Shown here: one piece after another, positions 1 through 8,177 of the stretch
Position numbering within the stretch: the first letter of the stretch is position 1
Layout of the letters: each line of letters begins with the position of its first letter
Source of the DNA: DASPHG01 sp963849605
GTDB taxonomy: Bacteria; Actinomycetota; Thermoleophilia; Solirubrobacterales; Thermoleophilaceae
Assembly: GCA_963849605.1 (NCBI GenBank)
Contig: CAWKHX010000015.1
Span: forward strand, 868,001-932,000
DNA length: 64,000 nt
Direction: 5' to 3'
The notes under the pieces: model-generated
The model's input: only the letters and a program-made list of their open reading frames with translations
Database searches by the model: none
Told to the model about the DNA's origin: nothing
Position numbers and translations under genes: made by a program

Positions 1-2
1 CC

Positions 3-1343
3 TCGGGTCGTGCAGTGCTGATCTCGGGCCTGACGGTCATGACGGCGATGGCCGGCATGTTCTTCTCCGGCGACAAGACGTTCATCGGCATCGGTCTCGG
101 AGCCCTGATCGTCGTCGGCGTGGCGATGATCGGCTCGCTGACCGTCCTCCCGGCGATGATGGCCTGGCTGGGCGACCGCGTCGAGAAGGGCCGTGTCCCG
201 TACTTCGGCCGCCGTCGTGCCGCGGCGCGCGAGTCGAGGATGTGGGGCGCGATCGTCGACCGCGTCCTCAAGCGGCCGCTGGTGTCGGCCGCTATCGCGG
301 GCTCGATCCTGATCGCACTGACGATCCCGGCGTTCAGCCTGAACACCGTGCAGTCGAGTGCGTCGGACTACCCGCAGGACCTGCCGGCGATCCAGTCCTA
401 CAACGCCATCAACGAGGAGTTCCCCGGCAAGGAGATGGCGGCGACGGTCGTCGTCGAGGACGGCGACGTCCGCCAGGGCGACGCCGCTCAGGCGATCGCC
501 GAGTTGAAGGAGCAGGCGCTCGCGAGCGGCCAGATGTTCGAGCCGATCGAGACACGCATCTCGGACGACCACAGCGTCGCCGAGATCTCGATCCCGCTGG
601 CGGGAGACGGAGGCGACCAGGCGTCGAAGGACGCGCTGTCAACCCTCCGTGACGAGATCGTCCCGGCCACGGTCGGGCAGGTCGCAACCGTCAACGTCTC
701 GGGCCAGACCGCCCAGAGCGAGGACGCGGACGCGCAGCTCGCGAAGAGCATGCCGGTCGTGTTCGGGTTCGTCCTGATCCTCGCGTTCGGGCTACTGCTC
801 GTGACGTTCCGGTCGATCGTCGTGCCAATCAAGGCGATCGTGCTCAACCTGCTGTCGGTCGGCGCGGCCTACGGCGTGCTCAAGCTCGTCTTCCAGGACG
901 GGATGGGCGAGGGCCTCCTGGGCTTCAACTCGAACGGAGGCATCGCCCCGTGGCTGCCGCTGTTCCTGTTCGTGGTCCTGTTCGGCCTCTCGATGGACTA
1001 CCACGTGTTCATCCTGAGCCGCGTCCGCGAGGCCGTCGATCGCGGGATGTCGACCGACGAGGCCGTCTCGCACGGCATCAAGACGACAGCGGGCACCGTG
1101 ACCAGTGCGGCGATCGTGATGGTGGCGGTCTTCTCGATCTTCGCCACGCTCAGCATGATCGACTTCAAGCAGATGGGAGTCGGCCTTGCGGTGGCGGTCC
1201 TGATCGACGCGACCATCATCCGGGCGGTCCTCCTGCCCGCGACGATGAAGCTCCTGGGCGAGCGCAACTGGTACCTGCCGAAGTTCCTCCGGTGGATGCC
1301 GCGCTTCGAGCACGAGCCGGCCGTGGAGCCCGCCCGCGCCTAG
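3..1343 (+). CDS. MMPL/RND-family membrane transporter, 5' end missing
   Basis: C-terminal two thirds of an MMPL-type proton-driven exporter of the cytoplasmic membrane, a family that in actinobacteria moves lipids or hydrophobic compounds. The reading frame is open from base 3, so the gene begins before the window. Visible parts are a GRAVLISGLTV membrane segment at the start, a large extracytoplasmic loop (about residues 100-240), then a second membrane bundle with the GLSMDYHVFILSR segment typical of MMPL proteins. The C-terminus is short and hydrophilic. The substrate cannot be told from sequence. A strong hairpin follows the stop codon. Confidence 0.9.
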   Translation, partial: SGRAVLISGLTVMTAMAGMFFSGDKTFIGIGLGALIVVGVAMIGSLTVLPAMMAWLGDRVEKGRVPYFGRRRAAARESRMWGAIVDRVLKRPLVSAAIAGSILIALTIPAFSLNTVQSSASDYPQDLPAIQSYNAINEEFPGKEMAATVVVEDGDVRQGDAAQAIAELKEQALASGQMFEPIETRISDDHSVAEISIPLAGDGGDQASKDALSTLRDEIVPATVGQVATVNVSGQTAQSEDADAQLAKSMPVVFGFVLILAFGLLLVTFRSIVVPIKAIVLNLLSVGAAYGVLKLVFQDGMGEGLLGFNSNGGIAPWLPLFLFVVLFGLSMDYHVFILSRVREAVDRGMSTDEAVSHGIKTTAGTVTSAAIVMVAVFSIFATLSMIDFKQMGVGLAVAVLIDATIIRAVLLPATMKLLGERNWYLPKFLRWMPRFEHEPAVEPARA

Positions 1344-1368
1344 CGCACAAGCGGAATCAGCGGTAAAA

Positions 1369-1397
1369 GCGGCGCCCGCCCTTGTGGCGGGCGCCGC
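1369..1397 (+). terminator. Hairpin terminator after the MMPL gene
   Basis: A perfect 12-base-pair GC stem (gcggcgcccgcc paired with ggcgggcgccgc) encloses a 5-base loop, 25 bases after the MMPL stop. There is no T-run, which is common for terminators in high-GC actinobacteria. It also argues against a GTG start at 1384 for the next gene. Confidence 0.65.
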
Positions 1398-1467
1398 CGC
1401 GTTGCGCAAGATTTGGCATGCTGCCCTCGTTCTTGTAGGGGGAACTCAGAACTCGGGAGGTTCATCA

Positions 1468-2358
1468 GTGCAGCGCAAGATCTTCACTACGGTCGCGACT
1501 TGGGCCGTGCTCGCAACAGTTGCCGCAACGCCGTCGAGCGCCGTCGTGGGCGGGTCCAACGCCGGACCGACCGAGTTCCCATCGGTCGCAGAGATCAGCT
1601 TCGGCGCGTTCTTCTGCACCGGGACCTTGATCGACCCGACCCACGTGCTGAGCGCGGGCCACTGCGGCTCCGCGACGGGCGCTGTCGTCGCAACCCCCGT
1701 TGGCTGGCCGACGCCGCTTATCGACGTTCGCATCGGCAGCAACAAGAGCGGTCAGGGCGAGCAGGTGCCCGTGTCCTCCGTGACGGTGAGCCCCGAGTAC
1801 CTCGGCCTCACCAGCCGCAACGACCTCTCGATCCTCACACTTTCGCGTGCGTCCACGAAGGCCCCGACTCAGGTCGCGGCCGGCAGCGAGCGCTCGATCT
1901 GGGATCCCGGCACGCTCGCGACGATCGCGGGCTGGGGCGTGACCGAGGAGGACGGCGATCTTCCCGACACGCTGCAGAAGGCGCAGGTCCCGATCACGAC
2001 CGACGCGTACTGCGAGTCGCGCTACAGCGACGACGATGGCTGGGACTTCGACCCGGAGACCATGGTCTGCGCCGGCTACCCCGAGGGCGGCGTCGACACG
2101 TGCCAGGGTGACTCCGGCGGCCCGCTGTTCGCGGACGCCTCCGGTGCACGCCGCGTGGTCGGCGTGACGAGCTGGGGCAACGGCTGCGCCCAGGAGGGCT
2201 TCCCGGGTGTCTACGCGCGCGTGGCGGACACGAAGCTGCGCACGTGGGTCGAGTCGGTCGCGCCTGACGGTGTGGCGGACGACGGATCGACCACGCCGAC
2301 CGGCGGGACCACCAAGGGCAAGGGCAAGAGCCCGCGCACGAAGAAGGGCAAGCCCTAG
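1468..2358 (+). CDS. Secreted trypsin-like serine protease (S1 family)
   Basis: Exported chymotrypsin-fold endopeptidase. The GTG start at 1468 is chosen because GGGAGG lies 7 bases upstream and because it gives a clean Sec signal peptide (about residues 1-25) followed directly by the mature start VVGGSNAG, the usual activation site. The catalytic triad is visible: His65 in LSAGHC, Asp in NDLSIL (about 113) and Ser in GDSGGPLF (about 215). Paired cysteines around the His, and CAGYPEGG/CQGDSGG, match S1 disulphides. The tail is Gly/Lys/Thr-rich and ends KKGKP. The length (296 aa) is normal for a prokaryotic trypsin. Its role is presumably nutrient or defence proteolysis outside the cell (inference). 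Confidence 0.9.
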   Translation: MQRKIFTTVATWAVLATVAATPSSAVVGGSNAGPTEFPSVAEISFGAFFCTGTLIDPTHVLSAGHCGSATGAVVATPVGWPTPLIDVRIGSNKSGQGEQVPVSSVTVSPEYLGLTSRNDLSILTLSRASTKAPTQVAAGSERSIWDPGTLATIAGWGVTEEDGDLPDTLQKAQVPITTDAYCESRYSDDDGWDFDPETMVCAGYPEGGVDTCQGDSGGPLFADASGARRVVGVTSWGNGCAQEGFPGVYARVADTKLRTWVESVAPDGVADDGSTTPTGGTTKGKGKSPRTKKGKP

Positions 2359-2597
2359 ACGGGCGTCTTGCCCCGGCCGCGCCGGCCCAGGCTGGCGCTC
2401 TTATTCGTCGCCTTGCGCGAGCTCGAGAACGGCTTCTGAAGCAGCCGGCCCAGCAGGCCGGGCGCCTTTGAGCCGGCCTGCTGGCCGACTCCGAGCGTCT
2501 TGTCGACTCCCCGCTGCGGCTTGTGAGACAGGCGCGGCAGCAGGAACCCCAGGACGAGCAGCAGGACGCAGATCACGGCGATAACGGCGATGGTCAT
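2355..2597 (-). CDS. Small single-pass membrane protein
   Basis: An 80-residue protein with one N-terminal hydrophobic helix (about residues 3-22) and a basic, Gly/Ser/Lys-rich cytoplasmic or surface tail. I do not recognise a family. It converges with the protease and overlaps its stop by 4 bases. A weak -10-like TAGGAC lies 6 bases before the ATG. It is short, but has plausible composition and a clean membrane segment. Confidence 0.5.
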   Translation of the reverse strand: MTIAVIAVICVLLLVLGFLLPRLSHKPQRGVDKTLGVGQQAGSKAPGLLGRLLQKPFSSSRKATNKSASLGRRGRGKTPV

Positions 2598-2624
2598 GGC
2601 CCCGTCCTACCCCCAGTTGCGGGT

Positions 2625-2630
2625 TACAGT
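2625..2630 (+). promoter_or_regulatory. -10 element TACAGT, leaderless start of the SnoaL-like gene
   Basis: TACAGT ends 6 bases before the ATG at 2637 and no Shine-Dalgarno sequence is present, so transcription probably begins at or next to the start codon. Confidence 0.5.
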
Positions 2631-2636
2631 CATGCC

Positions 2637-3053
2637 ATGAGCGATTTACGTGAGCGCCGCGAGGCGGTCGTGCGCGAACACATGGAGTCGGAGAACCAGC
2701 ACGACTTCGACACGACGATCGACACGTTCGAGCACCCGCGCTACGAGATCATCCCGACGGGTGACGTCTATGACGGCGAGGAGGAGGTCCGCGGGTACTT
2801 TGCCGAGTCGCGGAAGGCGTTCCCAGACCAGCGGAACGAGATCGCCGAGCTGCACCACATGAACGATGGCGTCGCGGCGGAGTTCACCCTGAGGGGCACC
2901 CACGAGGGCGATCTGCGCGGGATGCCGCCGACGGGCAAAGAGTTCGAATGCCGGATGGTCGCGCTGTTCCTGTTCGAGCCCGACTCCGACCGCATCGTCT
3001 GCGAGCGGGTCTACTTCGATAGCGCGACGATCCTGGCGCAGCTGGCCTCCTAA
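2637..3053 (+). CDS. SnoaL-like / NTF2-fold protein
   Basis: A 138-residue protein of the SnoaL-like alpha+beta barrel (NTF2-like) superfamily. The N-terminal helix REHMESENQHDFD, the motif YFAESRKAFPD, and the later strands FTLRGTHEGDLRGMPPTG (the usual GxxxG(I/M)PPTG loop) and VYFDSATILAQL are characteristic. Members are polyketide cyclases, small hydrolases or isomerases, or unknown ester-cyclase-like proteins; the substrate cannot be predicted. The ATG at 2637 is chosen because the conserved region begins there and a leaderless promoter fits. Confidence 0.8.
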   Translation: MSDLRERREAVVREHMESENQHDFDTTIDTFEHPRYEIIPTGDVYDGEEEVRGYFAESRKAFPDQRNEIAELHHMNDGVAAEFTLRGTHEGDLRGMPPTGKEFECRMVALFLFEPDSDRIVCERVYFDSATILAQLAS

Positions 3054-3102
3054 CGAGGCGCCCCGCGGGGTCGAGCTGCATCGCGGCGCAAAGGACCTGG
3101 GT

Positions 3103-3108
3103 TAGCGT
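3103..3108 (+). promoter_or_regulatory. -10 element TAGCGT, leaderless start of the FMO gene
   Basis: TAGCGT ends 7 bases before the GTG at 3116. No ribosome binding site precedes the start. Confidence 0.5.
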
Positions 3109-3115
3109 TCCCGCG

Positions 3116-4417
3116 GTGCGCCTCGCAATCGTCGGAGCAGGGCCCGCGGGACTGGCGACGCTGCGCGCGCTGACGGCGCGCGGCTTCGACGCGGTCGCGT
3201 TCGAGCGGCGGCCGTGCGTCGGCGGCGTCTGGGCGATGCGCGACGACGAGCGCCCGACGGCGGCCTATCGCTCGCTGCACCTGATCACGAGCCGTGACCG
3301 CACCGAGTACGCCGAGGTCCCGATGCCGGACGGGACGCCGGACTACCCGAGCCGGGACGCGGTGGGCCGCTACCTCGAGGACTACGCGGAGCGGTTCGGC
3401 CTCGGCGAGCGGATCCGCCTCGGTGATGGGGTCGCGAGCGCGACGCGCGCCACGGACGGCGGCTGGGAGCTCGAGCTCGAGTCGGGCCGGCGCGAGCGCT
3501 TCGACATGCTCGTCGTCGCGAACGGCCACAACGAGGAGGCGAAGTGGCCCGACCCGCCGTACCCCGGCGAGTTCGACGGCCGCCAGCTCCACGCGCTCGA
3601 CTACGCCGAGGCCGACGAGTTCCGCGATCAGAACGTGCTCGTCGTCGGCATGGGGAACAGCGCCATGGACATCGCTACGGACATCTCGCTGGTCGCCGAC
3701 CGCACATACCTGTCGGCACGGCACGGCACATGGGTGATCCCGAAGCGCCTGCTCGGCCAGCCCGCCGACCAGATCATCAAGCCGTGGGTCGCCGTCCACG
3801 TCCCGTGGCGGATCCGCCAGCCGCTGTCCCAGATGCTGCTCCGGCTGACGGTCGGCCCCCCCGATCGCTACGGCCTGCCCGAGCCGAGCCGCGGCCTGTT
3901 CCAGGACCATCCGACGATCACCGACACCGTGCTGAGCCGGATCAGCCACGGCGAGCTCACCCCGAAGCCGGGCATCTCCGCGCTCGCGCCCGGCGCTGTC
4001 GAATTCACGGACGGGAGCGAGGAGCAGGTCGATGCGATCGTCTGGTGCACGGGCTACCGGGTCTCGATGCCGTTCCTCGACGAGGCGCTCACCGGCGCGG
4101 ACCCGAAGGAGCTGCCGCTCTACAAGCGGATCTTCCACCTCGACTGTCCCGACCTCTTCTTCATCGGGCTGATGCAGTCGACCGGGTCGGCCTTCCCGAT
4201 CGTCGAGCGCCAGGCGCAGATCCTCGCCGAGCACCTGGCCGGCCAGTGGCGCCTGCCACCGACCTCGGAGCAGCGGCGCGACTGCGACCGCAGGCGCCGC
4301 TATGCGCTCGCACGCTGGGGCGAGCACGGCCGGCCCGTCATGCGCGTCGACTTCGACCGCTTCATGCACGAGCTGGGGCGTGAGCTCGAGCTCGGGCGAG
4401 CGCGGGCCGCGGCATGA
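3116..4417 (+). CDS. Flavin-containing monooxygenase (NAD(P)/FAD-dependent)
   Basis: Cytosolic class B flavoprotein monooxygenase. The N-terminal FAD-binding motif GAGPAGLATLRAL begins at residue 7. WxMRDDE and the loop near residue 55 fit group B FMOs, and a second dinucleotide motif, VVGMGNSAMDIA, lies near residue 178. The FMO signature region reads PGEFDGRQLHALDY, and ATG-like WCTGY is near residue 310. Length (433 aa) is normal for the family. It probably oxygenates a heteroatom or carbonyl of a small substrate. The next gene overlaps by four bases (ATGA), so an oxidoreductase pair is formed with the SDR. Confidence 0.87.
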   Translation: MRLAIVGAGPAGLATLRALTARGFDAVAFERRPCVGGVWAMRDDERPTAAYRSLHLITSRDRTEYAEVPMPDGTPDYPSRDAVGRYLEDYAERFGLGERIRLGDGVASATRATDGGWELELESGRRERFDMLVVANGHNEEAKWPDPPYPGEFDGRQLHALDYAEADEFRDQNVLVVGMGNSAMDIATDISLVADRTYLSARHGTWVIPKRLLGQPADQIIKPWVAVHVPWRIRQPLSQMLLRLTVGPPDRYGLPEPSRGLFQDHPTITDTVLSRISHGELTPKPGISALAPGAVEFTDGSEEQVDAIVWCTGYRVSMPFLDEALTGADPKELPLYKRIFHLDCPDLFFIGLMQSTGSAFPIVERQAQILAEHLAGQWRLPPTSEQRRDCDRRRRYALARWGEHGRPVMRVDFDRFMHELGRELELGRARAAA

Positions 4418-5211
4418 GCGGCCGCGCGATCGTCACCGGCGCGAGCGGCGCCTTCGGCACCGCGGTGCGCGCGGAGCTGAAGCGGCGGGGCTGGTCGGTC
4501 GTGGGCGTCGACCTGGAGGCGGCCGGCGACGAGGTGATCGCGTGCGACGTGACCGACGACGACGCCGTGCGGCGGGCGGTGAGCGTGGCCGCGCAGCGCC
4601 TGGGCGGGCTCGACGTGGTCGTCAACAACGCCGGCATCGGCGGGCCCGCGAGCGCGGGCGCGCCGCCCGACGAGCACGTGCGGCGGATGCTCGACGTGAA
4701 CCTCCTCGGCGCCTGGCGGGTGACGGCGGCGGCGATCGACCACCTGGTCGAGAGCCGCGGGCGAGTTGTCCTGATCGGCTCGCGGATGTCGTTCATCGGG
4801 CTGCCGCTCGGCGCCGCCTACGGCGTCTCGAAGCGGGCGCTCACCGCCTATGCCGACGCACTGCGGGCCGAGTACGGGACGCACGTGACCGTGACCTGCG
4901 TCCATCCGGCGTTCGTCCGCACGCCGATCCACGACCGCACCCGCGAGGCGGGTCTCCAGCTCGAGGGATTCTCGACCGAGGAGCCGCTCGAGCAGGTCGT
5001 CGCCACGATCGTCAGGGCGTGCGAGGCGCGCAACCCCGGCCGGGACGTCGCGGTCACGCGCGGGGGCCGGTTCCAGATGGGCGTCGCGCGCCACCTGCCG
5101 CGCCTCGTCGACCGCGTGGTGGCCCGCAGGCTTGCGAAGCGGATCGCGGCGGGCGACCTCGACGGCGCGGACGTCGCGGCAGGACTCCGCGCGCGCCACA
5201 GGCGGCACTGA
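4414..5211 (+). CDS. Short-chain dehydrogenase/reductase
   Basis: Classical SDR of 265 aa. It has the NAD(P)-binding TGASGAFG motif at the N-terminus, a CDVTDDDAV acidic turn, the NNAGIGG motif, catalytic Ser in LIGSRM and YGVSK as the Tyr-x-x-x-Lys pair. It overlaps the monooxygenase stop by 4 bases, so the two are translationally coupled and probably act in one oxidative pathway. The C-terminal 60 residues, ending in a basic helix, are variable in the family. The substrate is unknown. Confidence 0.88.
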   Translation: MSGRAIVTGASGAFGTAVRAELKRRGWSVVGVDLEAAGDEVIACDVTDDDAVRRAVSVAAQRLGGLDVVVNNAGIGGPASAGAPPDEHVRRMLDVNLLGAWRVTAAAIDHLVESRGRVVLIGSRMSFIGLPLGAAYGVSKRALTAYADALRAEYGTHVTVTCVHPAFVRTPIHDRTREAGLQLEGFSTEEPLEQVVATIVRACEARNPGRDVAVTRGGRFQMGVARHLPRLVDRVVARRLAKRIAAGDLDGADVAAGLRARHRRH

Positions 5212-5213
5212 TC

Positions 5214-5219
5214 TACCGT
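5214..5219 (+). promoter_or_regulatory. -10 element TACCGT, leaderless start of the GDPD gene
   Basis: TACCGT straddles the region just after the SDR stop and ends 7 bases before the GTG at 5227. Confidence 0.45.
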
Positions 5220-5226
5220 TAGGCGC

Positions 5227-6480
5227 GTGACTCGCGCTCTCCCGCTCGCGTTCGCCGTCCTCGCGCTGCTCGTCTTCCCGGCCACGGCCGCCACCGGCAA
5301 CCCCTGGCTCGACGAGCGCACGTTCATCAACATGGCCCACCAGGGCGGCGAGGACGAGTTCCCGTCGAACACGATGTACGCGTTCCACAAGGCGCTCGAT
5401 GCCGGCGCCGACACGCTCGAGCTCGATGTGAACAGGACCGCGGACGACCAGTTCGTCGTTATGCACGACTGGACCGTCGACCGCACCACGAACGGCACGG
5501 GCTACACGAGCGAGATGACGCTGGGGGAGATCCAGGCGCTCGACGCGGCCTACAACTTCATCCCCGGTCGCAACGCCGTGCCGGACCAGCCCGAGTCGGA
5601 GTACCCGTTCCGCGGCGTGCGCACCGGCGCGAAGCCGCCGCCCGACGGGTTCACGGCCGAGGACTTCCGTGTGCCGACGCTGGGCGAGGTGATGGAGGAG
5701 TTCCCCAACACCCCGATCAACATCGAGATCAAGGGTCAGGAGGACCAGGACGCGGAGTTCCTGCGCAACGCGGAGCTGCTCGCGGACTTCCTGTCCGGCA
5801 CAGAGCGGCGCGACCTGATCGTGGTGTCCTTCAACCAGGCCGCGGTCGACCGCTTCCACGAGCTCGCCCCGGAGATCGACATCGCGCCCGGGCTGAATGG
5901 GCTCGTCGGTTACTTCCTCAACGGAGAGCCGATGCCGGACGCCGACGCGGTCGTCGCGATCCAGGTCCCCACGGCATTCGGCGACCTCGACGTGCTGACG
6001 CCCGAGCGCGTCGTGCAGGCGCACCGGGCGGGCTGGGCCGTCCACATCTGGCTGTCCGGCAACGAGGAGAACAAGCGCGTCTACAACGACATCCTCGACC
6101 ACTGCGTCGACGGGATCATGCCCGCGCGCCCGACGGAGCTCGAGCAGGTGTTGCGCAAACGCAACGTCGTCCGGCCCGACGGTGAGGGCACCGACCCGTG
6201 CAGCGCCGCTGCGAAGCGGGCGACCCTTACCGGCGACGGCGACGCGCGGGTCCTGCTGCGGCGGCGCGGCCTCGAGCCGGTCAAGTACAAAGGCCGCGTC
6301 CAGCTGCGCAGCCGGAAGGGCAAGCTCCTCGGCAGCGAGCGCTTCCGGATGAAGAAGGGGAAGGACAAGGCACACGTGACCGTCGAGCTCGACACGGACC
6401 TGCAGCGGGTGGTGGCGGTGGTGCGGACCAAGGGCGCGCGCGGCGAGCCCGTCCGCAAACGGCTCAGGCTGCGGGACTGA
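5227..6480 (+). CDS. Secreted glycerophosphodiester phosphodiesterase
   Basis: Predicted exported metal-dependent enzyme splitting glycerophosphodiesters into glycerol 3-phosphate and an alcohol. It has a signal peptide (about residues 1-22, ending ATA) and then the TIM-barrel start AHQGGEDEFPSNT (the usual HRG motif is HQG here), the metal ligands ELDVN and the second catalytic His in VVMHDWTVDRTTNGTG. NIEIKG and HIWLSGN (usually W-TVN) continue the barrel. The last 80 residues form a basic extra domain ending in KRLRLRD. Length is 417 aa. It may recycle membrane lipid head groups. It converges with the P450 gene and overlaps it by 17 bases. Confidence 0.88.
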   Translation: MTRALPLAFAVLALLVFPATAATGNPWLDERTFINMAHQGGEDEFPSNTMYAFHKALDAGADTLELDVNRTADDQFVVMHDWTVDRTTNGTGYTSEMTLGEIQALDAAYNFIPGRNAVPDQPESEYPFRGVRTGAKPPPDGFTAEDFRVPTLGEVMEEFPNTPINIEIKGQEDQDAEFLRNAELLADFLSGTERRDLIVVSFNQAAVDRFHELAPEIDIAPGLNGLVGYFLNGEPMPDADAVVAIQVPTAFGDLDVLTPERVVQAHRAGWAVHIWLSGNEENKRVYNDILDHCVDGIMPARPTELEQVLRKRNVVRPDGEGTDPCSAAAKRATLTGDGDARVLLRRRGLEPVKYKGRVQLRSRKGKLLGSERFRMKKGKDKAHVTVELDTDLQRVVAVVRTKGARGEPVRKRLRLRD

Positions 6481-7690
6481 ACCTGACCGGCAGCTCGTGC
6501 AGCCCGTGCACGCCGAGCGGCGTGTCGTAGACGGGCTCGCCCGCCAGCTCCAGGTTCTCCATCCGAGGGGCGAGGAACGCGAACGCCTCCTGCAGCTCGG
6601 CGCGCGCGAGGTTCGCGCCGAGGCAGAAGTGGGGCCCGGCGCCGAACGTGAGCGGCTTCGCGCGGCCGCGGTCGGCGGTGATGTCGAAGTCCTCGGCGGC
6701 GGTGTAGGTCTCGGGATCGTGGTTCGCGGTGAGCGCGCATGCGAGCACGACGGTGTTGGTCGGGAACTCGATCCCGCGGTACTCGACGTCTTCGAGCGTG
6801 ATCCGCGCCGTTAGCGCGGTGATCGGCTCGTAGCGGAGCACCTCGTCGGCGGCCGCGGCGGCGAGCTCCTCGGGGTTCTCCCGCAGCAGCTCCCACTGCT
6901 CGGGGTTCTCCGCGAACAGCCGGATGCCGTGCGCCAGCTGGGCCTGTGTCGTGTCGACTCCGCCCACCAGGACAGCGCTCACCAGGTGGCCCATCTCCTC
7001 CTCGGTGAGCCGGTCCCCGTCCTCCTCGGCCTCGATCAGGAACGTGATCAGGTCGTCCTTCGGGTCGCCCTTGCGCTTCTGGATCAGTTCGTCGACGTAG
7101 GCGACGAACTCGGTCGAGGCCTGTTCGAGCGTGGGCAGCATCGTCGCGATCGCCACCGGGTCGAACTGCTTCTGAATCAGGTTCGCCCAGTGCCCGAGCT
7201 GTGGCGCGTCATCGAGCGGCGACCCCATGACCCCCGCGATCATCCGCGCCGGGTACGGCTTCGCGAAGGCGTCGACGAAGTCGCACTCGCCGTCGGCCGC
7301 GACCGCGTCCCACATCTTCTCGAGCTCCTGCCGCATCAGCGGGCGCAGCTTGTCGGCCTCCTTCGGCGTGAACGCGTGCTGCACGAGCTTGCGCTGCCGG
7401 CGATGGTCGTCGCCGCGGAGGTCGAGCAGGTTGCCCTTCATCCGGTCCCACATCGGGCCCTCGGTGACGCCCTGCACCTCGAGCATCAGGATGCCCGGGA
7501 AGTTCGCCTGCGGCGTGCGCATGAAGAACGACACCGCCTCGTGGTCGAGCACGATCCAGCCGACCGGATCTGCGCGCGCGATCCAGGACCGCTCGGCCAG
7601 CCCCAGCATCACCTCGTGGAAGCGGGGGCCGGTGATCGTCTCGTCGGTGTAGTCCCACTTGGGGACGTCGAGCTCTGCGAGCCCTGGCAT
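6464..7690 (-). CDS. Cytochrome P450
   Basis: Soluble bacterial haem monooxygenase of 408 aa. The haem-binding loop FGAGPHFCLGAN carries the axial Cys near residue 355. The I-helix is VGGVDTTQ (oxygen-activating Asp-Thr), the K-helix ExxR is EVLR, and the PERF-like region is DFDITADRGR. It needs an external ferredoxin and reductase; neither lies next to it. It is transcribed divergently from a MarR regulator with only 46 bases between, and the palindrome there suggests repression by that MarR protein. A TAATAG box 8 bases before the ATG may be its -10. Confidence 0.93.
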   Translation of the reverse strand: MPGLAELDVPKWDYTDETITGPRFHEVMLGLAERSWIARADPVGWIVLDHEAVSFFMRTPQANFPGILMLEVQGVTEGPMWDRMKGNLLDLRGDDHRRQRKLVQHAFTPKEADKLRPLMRQELEKMWDAVAADGECDFVDAFAKPYPARMIAGVMGSPLDDAPQLGHWANLIQKQFDPVAIATMLPTLEQASTEFVAYVDELIQKRKGDPKDDLITFLIEAEEDGDRLTEEEMGHLVSAVLVGGVDTTQAQLAHGIRLFAENPEQWELLRENPEELAAAAADEVLRYEPITALTARITLEDVEYRGIEFPTNTVVLACALTANHDPETYTAAEDFDITADRGRAKPLTFGAGPHFCLGANLARAELQEAFAFLAPRMENLELAGEPVYDTPLGVHGLHELPVRFSPAA

Positions 7691-7717
7691 GCCGGGAACT
7701 ATTACCGCTAAAGATAC

Positions 7718-7743
7718 TTTGCTAAGCTAATTAGCGATGCAAA
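7718..7743. promoter_or_regulatory. MarR-type operator palindrome
   Basis: A 26-base dyad: TTTGC, three bases, the perfect palindrome GCTAATTAGC (7726-7735), three bases, GCAAA. It covers the ATG of the MarR gene (7737) and its presumed -10 (TAAGCT, 7723-7728, 8 bases before the ATG). A third GCTAA copy lies at 7707-7711. Size and position fit autoregulation by a MarR dimer, which could also cover the divergent P450 promoter. Confidence 0.65.
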
Positions 7744-8177
7744 CTAAAACACCGGATGCGCTGGAGCTACCAGCCCGCCTGCGGCTCGCCATTGCCCGCA
7801 TGGCCCGCCGCCTGCGACAGGAGGCCGGCGACGAGCTGAGCCCGTCGTCGATGGCCGCGCTGGCGACCATCGAGAACCGCGGGCCGCTCACGCCGAGCGA
7901 GCTCGCCGAGTACGAGGGGATCAAGCGCCCCACCGCGACCCGGGTGCTCCAGCGGCTCTTGGAGGCCGGCCTGATCGAGCGCACGGCGGACCCGAGCGAC
8001 GGCCGCAGCGCGGTCGTGTCGGTGACGCGAGATGGTGCGGCGCTCCTGAAGAAGCTTCGCTCGCGGAAGACCGCGTACCTCGCAACGCGCCTGCGCGAGC
8101 TGCCGGACGATGACCTGGCGGCGCTCGAGCGCGCCGCGGAGGTGCTCGAGCGCCTCCTGGACGGCGAGCGCCGTTGA
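7737..8177 (+). CDS. MarR-family transcriptional regulator
   Basis: Winged-helix regulator of 146 aa. The DNA-binding region spans about residues 55-100 (LTPSELAEYEGIKRPTATRV recognition helix), the wing is DPSDGRSAVVSVT, and the ends are dimerisation helices. It probably senses a phenolic or lipophilic compound (family knowledge). The gene starts inside its own presumed operator and overlaps the next gene (MFS exporter) by three bases, giving the classic repressor-exporter arrangement with a divergent P450. Confidence 0.9.
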   Translation: MQTKTPDALELPARLRLAIARMARRLRQEAGDELSPSSMAALATIENRGPLTPSELAEYEGIKRPTATRVLQRLLEAGLIERTADPSDGRSAVVSVTRDGAALLKKLRSRKTAYLATRLRELPDDDLAALERAAEVLERLLDGERR

